Source: Nostoc sp. TH1S01
GTDB lineage: Bacteria > Cyanobacteriota > Cyanobacteriia > Cyanobacteriales > Nostocaceae
NCBI GenBank assembly: GCA_018993265.1
Contig: JAGKSW010000101.1
Location: 1-34,944 of the forward strand
Direction of reading: 5' to 3'
Length of the DNA: 34,944 nt
Shown: in pieces, positions 32,226-34,944 of the stretch
How positions within the stretch are numbered: the first letter of the stretch is position 1
How the letters are laid out: the number at the start of each line of letters is the position of its first letter
Position numbers and translations under genes: made by a program
Notes under the pieces: generated by a model
Told to the model about the DNA's origin: nothing
What the model saw: only the letters and a program-made list of their open reading frames with translations
Databases searched by the model: none

Positions 32226-32300
32226 AATGCAGAAAGGCTGAAGTATGAAGTCTCAAGTATGAAATTTCATACTTCATCCTTCATATTTCATACTTTATAC
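32226..32300. repeat. palindromic STRR heptamer run
   Basis: GAAGTAT-type heptamers on the left are followed by their inverse (CTTCATA-type), giving a local hairpin around GTATGAAATTTCATAC between nfu and the GH57 gene. It could terminate or attenuate transcription. Confidence 0.6.
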
Positions 32301-32316
32301 CTAATCACTACCGATT

Positions 32317-34551
32317 ATGTCCCATCCACTTTATGTTGCCTTTATTTGGCATCAACATCAGCCGCTGTACAAATCTCCTGACAGCGGCGTTTCACTTTCA
32401 TCTACCCAGCAATACAAGCTACCTTGGGTACGCTTGCATGGTACTAAAGATTATTTAGATTTAATATTAATCCTGGAACAGTATCCAAAGTTACACCAAA
32501 CGGTGAATTTGGTACCTTCTTTGATATTGCAATTAGAAGATTACATTGCTGGTAAAGCTTTTGACCCTTATTTAACAGCTAGCTTAACTCCTGCGGAACA
32601 ACTAACAAGGGAACAGCACGAATTTATTGTGCAGCATTTCTTTGATGCCAATCACCATACTTTAATTGATCCGCATCCTCGTTATGCTGAGTTATATCAA
32701 CAAAGGCAAGACAAAGGACAAGCTTGGTGTTTAGCAAATTGGTGTGTTCAAGATTACAGCGATTTGTTAGCTTGGCACAATTTAGCTTGGATAGATCCTT
32801 TGTTTTGGGATGACCCAGAAATTGCAGCTTGGTTAAAACAAGGACGGAATTTTAGTTTAAGCGATCGCCAGCAAATTTACGCCAAACAGCGCCAAATCCT
32901 AAGCCGCATTATTCCCCAACACCGGAAAATGCAACAAACAGGGCAATTAGAAGTCACAACCACGCCCTACACTCACCCGATTATGCCTTTGTTAGCTGAT
33001 ACTAACTCTGGTCGAGTAGCAGTGCCGAATATGACATTGCCAGAGCATCGCTTCCAATGGGCAGAAGACATTCCCCGCCACTTACGCAAAGCTTGGGATT
33101 TATACACAGACCGTTTTGGTCAAGAACCTAGAGGTTTATGGCCTTCGGAACAATCTGTTAGTCCAGAAGTATTACCGTATATTATTAAACAAGGATTTAA
33201 GTGGATTTGCTCGGATGAGGCTGTCTTGGGATGGACATTGAGACACTTCTTCCATCGGGATGGTGCAGGGAATGTCCAGCAACCAGAAATGCTGTATCGC
33301 CCTTATCGCCTGACAACCCCAGCAGGTGATTTAGCAATTGTCTTCCGCGACCATAGATTGTCTGATTTAATTGGCTTTACCTACGGGTCAATGCAGCCAA
33401 AACAAGCCGCCGCCAACTTAGTCGGACATCTGCAAGCGATCGCGAAAAAGCAGCGCGAAAACCCTAGCGAACAACCTTGGCTAGTTACCATCGCCTTAGA
33501 TGGCGAAAATTGTTGGGAATTTTATCCCCAAGACGGCAAACTCTTCCTGGAAGCTTTATATCAAAACCTGAGCAATGACCCTCAATTGCAACTTGTTACC
33601 GTCTCCGAATTTATCGAAAAATTTCCGCCCACAGCCACTATCCCGCAAGAACAATTACACAGTGGTTCTTGGGTAGATGGTAGCTTCACAACTTGGATTG
33701 GCGACCCAGCAAAAAATAAAGCTTGGGACTACCTCACCGAAGCCAGAGCAGTCTTAGCCAGTCATCCTGAAGCTACTGAAGAAACCAACCCAGCCGCCTG
33801 GGAAGCTTTGTACGCTGCGGAAGGTTCCGATTGGTTTTGGTGGTTTGGTGAAGGGCATTCTTCTAATCAAGATGCGATTTTTGATCAATTATTTCGGGAG
33901 CATTTATCTGGCATTTATAAAGCCTTAAATGAACCGGTACCAGGCTATCTCTCTCAACCTGTAGAGGTGCATGAAATTCGCGCCAACCATGTTCCAGAAA
34001 GCTTTATTCACCCCGTAATTGATGGTAGAGGTGATGAACAAGATTGGGACAAAGCCGGCAGAATAGAAGTTGGCGGTGCTAGAGGCACAATGCACAACAG
34101 CAGCCTGATCCAAAGACTTTGGTATGGGGTAGATCACCTGAATTTCTATTTAAGGTTGGACTTCAAAAGTGGTGTCAAACCAGGGCATGAATTGCCTCCA
34201 GAACTCAATTTGCTGTGGTTCTATCCTGATAAGACCATGCACAATAGTCCAGTTCCCTTAGCAGATTTGCCACAGCAAGCACCAGTAAATTATTTGTACC
34301 ATCACCATTTGGAAATTAATTTACTGACGCAATCTGTGCAGTTCCGAGAAGCCGCAGAAGATTATCAATGGCAACCCCGCTTTAGCCGCGCCCAAGTTGC
34401 TTTAGACACTTGTTTAGAATTATCAGTGCCTTGGGCAGATTTGCAAGTGCCGCCTGATTATCCTCTGCGCTTGATTTTAGTCTTGGCTGATAATGGGCGT
34501 TTCTGTGATTATTTACCAGAAAATGCTTTGATACCGATTGAAGTACCGTAG
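32317..34551 (+). CDS. GH57 glycoside hydrolase (alpha-amylase / amylopullulanase group)
   Basis: The 744-residue enzyme belongs to GH57, which cleaves or transfers alpha-glucan chains. It opens with the family's Phe-Ile-Trp-His-Gln-His-Gln-Pro. The nucleophile Glu lies in Gly-Leu-Trp-Pro-Ser-Glu (E278) and the acid/base Asp in Ala-Leu-Asp-Gly-Glu-Asn-Cys-Trp-Glu (D395). The catalytic barrel fills roughly the first 460 residues. The C-terminal part (about 570-740) looks beta-rich, consistent with the glucan-binding region of amylopullulanase-like GH57 proteins. It is intact. It may act with the debranching enzyme and GT4 elsewhere in the window on storage glucan, but they are not co-transcribed. 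Confidence 0.9.
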   Translation: MSHPLYVAFIWHQHQPLYKSPDSGVSLSSTQQYKLPWVRLHGTKDYLDLILILEQYPKLHQTVNLVPSLILQLEDYIAGKAFDPYLTASLTPAEQLTREQHEFIVQHFFDANHHTLIDPHPRYAELYQQRQDKGQAWCLANWCVQDYSDLLAWHNLAWIDPLFWDDPEIAAWLKQGRNFSLSDRQQIYAKQRQILSRIIPQHRKMQQTGQLEVTTTPYTHPIMPLLADTNSGRVAVPNMTLPEHRFQWAEDIPRHLRKAWDLYTDRFGQEPRGLWPSEQSVSPEVLPYIIKQGFKWICSDEAVLGWTLRHFFHRDGAGNVQQPEMLYRPYRLTTPAGDLAIVFRDHRLSDLIGFTYGSMQPKQAAANLVGHLQAIAKKQRENPSEQPWLVTIALDGENCWEFYPQDGKLFLEALYQNLSNDPQLQLVTVSEFIEKFPPTATIPQEQLHSGSWVDGSFTTWIGDPAKNKAWDYLTEARAVLASHPEATEETNPAAWEALYAAEGSDWFWWFGEGHSSNQDAIFDQLFREHLSGIYKALNEPVPGYLSQPVEVHEIRANHVPESFIHPVIDGRGDEQDWDKAGRIEVGGARGTMHNSSLIQRLWYGVDHLNFYLRLDFKSGVKPGHELPPELNLLWFYPDKTMHNSPVPLADLPQQAPVNYLYHHHLEINLLTQSVQFREAAEDYQWQPRFSRAQVALDTCLELSVPWADLQVPPDYPLRLILVLADNGRFCDYLPENALIPIEVP

Positions 34552-34555
34552 GAAA

Positions 34556-34610
34556 GTATGAGGTATGAAGGCTGAAGTATGAAATAATTGCTTCAGTCTT
34601 TATGCTTTGC
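34556..34610. repeat. STRR-type heptamer run
   Basis: GTATGAG/GAAGTAT-type heptamers and their inverse follow the GH57 stop, giving a weak hairpin. Confidence 0.55.
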
Positions 34611-34693
34611 TGGGTGTATTTGCATATTTTAGAGCGTAGAGTAACAGAAGCTCAGTCACTAAACAAGTTGATACACATACTAGCGACTTTTTA

Positions 34694-34918
34694 CTAATCA
34701 GTTTTCCACTCAGATTCGGGAATATCTGCACCGATCATAATATTACGCAAAGTCCCAATTGGCAGATTCTGACCTTTGTGATAAGGCACAATGACTTGTA
34801 GTTGACGCTCATCATTTCGCCATTTACGATGGCTACCTTTTTGAGAAATAAGCTCGAATCCATAGTTTTGTAAAATTCTTTCAACTTCATCCGCATTCAT
34901 TCGTCGAGTACGAGTCAT
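34694..34918 (-). CDS. HicA-family mRNA interferase toxin
   Basis: The 74-residue protein is a HicA/YcfA-type toxin with a double-stranded-RNA-binding-like fold. The Gly-Ser-His-Arg-Lys-Trp motif carries the catalytic His, followed by the Val-Pro-Tyr-His-Lys block and Ile-Gly-Thr-Leu-Arg. The ATG at 34918 is chosen because an AAGGTAGG ribosome site precedes it and it overlaps the stop of an upstream frame by four bases (ATGA). A GTG at 34933 would extend the protein by five residues. HicA toxins cleave mRNA, and the upstream gene is expected to be the antitoxin. Confidence 0.85.
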   Translation of the reverse strand: MTRTRRMNADEVERILQNYGFELISQKGSHRKWRNDERQLQVIVPYHKGQNLPIGTLRNIMIGADIPESEWKTD

Positions 34919-34944
34919 CCTACCTTGAGCCACTCCCCCGTTTT
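34915..34944 (-). CDS. C-terminal end of the gene upstream of hicA (probable antitoxin), partial
   Basis: A frame enters from the right edge on the minus strand and ends ...Glu-Trp-Leu-Lys-Val-Gly with TGA at 34917-34915, overlapping the ATG of the HicA-type toxin. Only nine residues are visible, so identity rests on position: an ATGA overlap directly before a HicA toxin suggests its antitoxin. Confidence 0.4.
   Translation of the reverse strand, partial: KTGEWLKVG

Noticed and set aside
1-34944. tRNA, rRNA or known riboswitch genes
   Set aside because: No cloverleaf or conserved rRNA sequence was recognised by eye; a tRNAscan-SE and Rfam search would settle it.

Overview
The window looks like chromosomal DNA of a filamentous, probably heterocyst-forming cyanobacterium (Nostocales). 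The grounds are the many GCGATCGC (HIP1) octamers, the seven-base tandem repeats (STRR-like runs of CTTCATA, CTTCAGA, CTTTTGA and CCCTGTT), the dispersed palindromic repeats, and gene content such as a plant-type [2Fe-2S] ferredoxin, a cyanophycinase-family peptidase, a GUN4 domain, DUF3326 and toxin-antitoxin pairs. I see no rRNA, tRNA or CRISPR array.

Layout. 1-3032: two co-directional flavoprotein oxidoreductases (a CrtI/CrtISO-like desaturase/isomerase and an amine-oxidase-like protein), followed by an IS66 transposase relic. 3607-5589: a glycogen debranching enzyme on the minus strand. 6352-8625: an unknown protein, a divergent Lgt-like membrane protein, three abutting palindromic elements and a small coiled-coil protein. 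8626-10500: decayed mobile DNA, holding an orphan antitoxin, a 21-bp minisatellite, a truncated REP-associated (RAYT/Y1) transposase, a three-unit array of structured repeats and the tail of a four-helix-bundle protein. 10523-13663: a conflict-type island. It has a TIR-GUN4 fusion translated with an unrecognised 164-aa protein, then two different toxin-antitoxin operons, each starting beside one copy of a 199-bp direct repeat that carries a 48-codon ORF. 13888-17840: ferredoxin, DUF3326 protein, CPBP protease, Rieske protein and small proteins, with nested repeats. 18258-26356: a ferrochelatase-family protein with a natural His8 tail, a possible alpha/beta hydrolase, an MFS transporter, acetolactate synthase with a zinc-ribbon tail, a cyanophycinase-family peptidase and a GT4 glycosyltransferase. 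27035-34551: LepA, a ribbon-helix-helix protein, a sensor histidine kinase, an Nfu scaffold and a GH57 glycoside hydrolase. At the right edge is a HicA-type toxin with the end of its upstream partner.

Most housekeeping genes stand alone; evident operons are few (flavoprotein pair, 164-aa/TIR-GUN4, the toxin-antitoxin pairs). The debranching enzyme, GT4 and GH57 proteins could all touch storage glucan metabolism but are not co-transcribed.

The most notable material is (i) the 48-aa / 164-aa / TIR-GUN4 minus-strand cluster and the duplicated segment that hosts toxin-antitoxin modules, and (ii) two dispersed repeat families that differ in sequence but share one five-stem fold with compensatory base changes, one copy being inserted with an 11-bp target duplication into the apex of another repeat.
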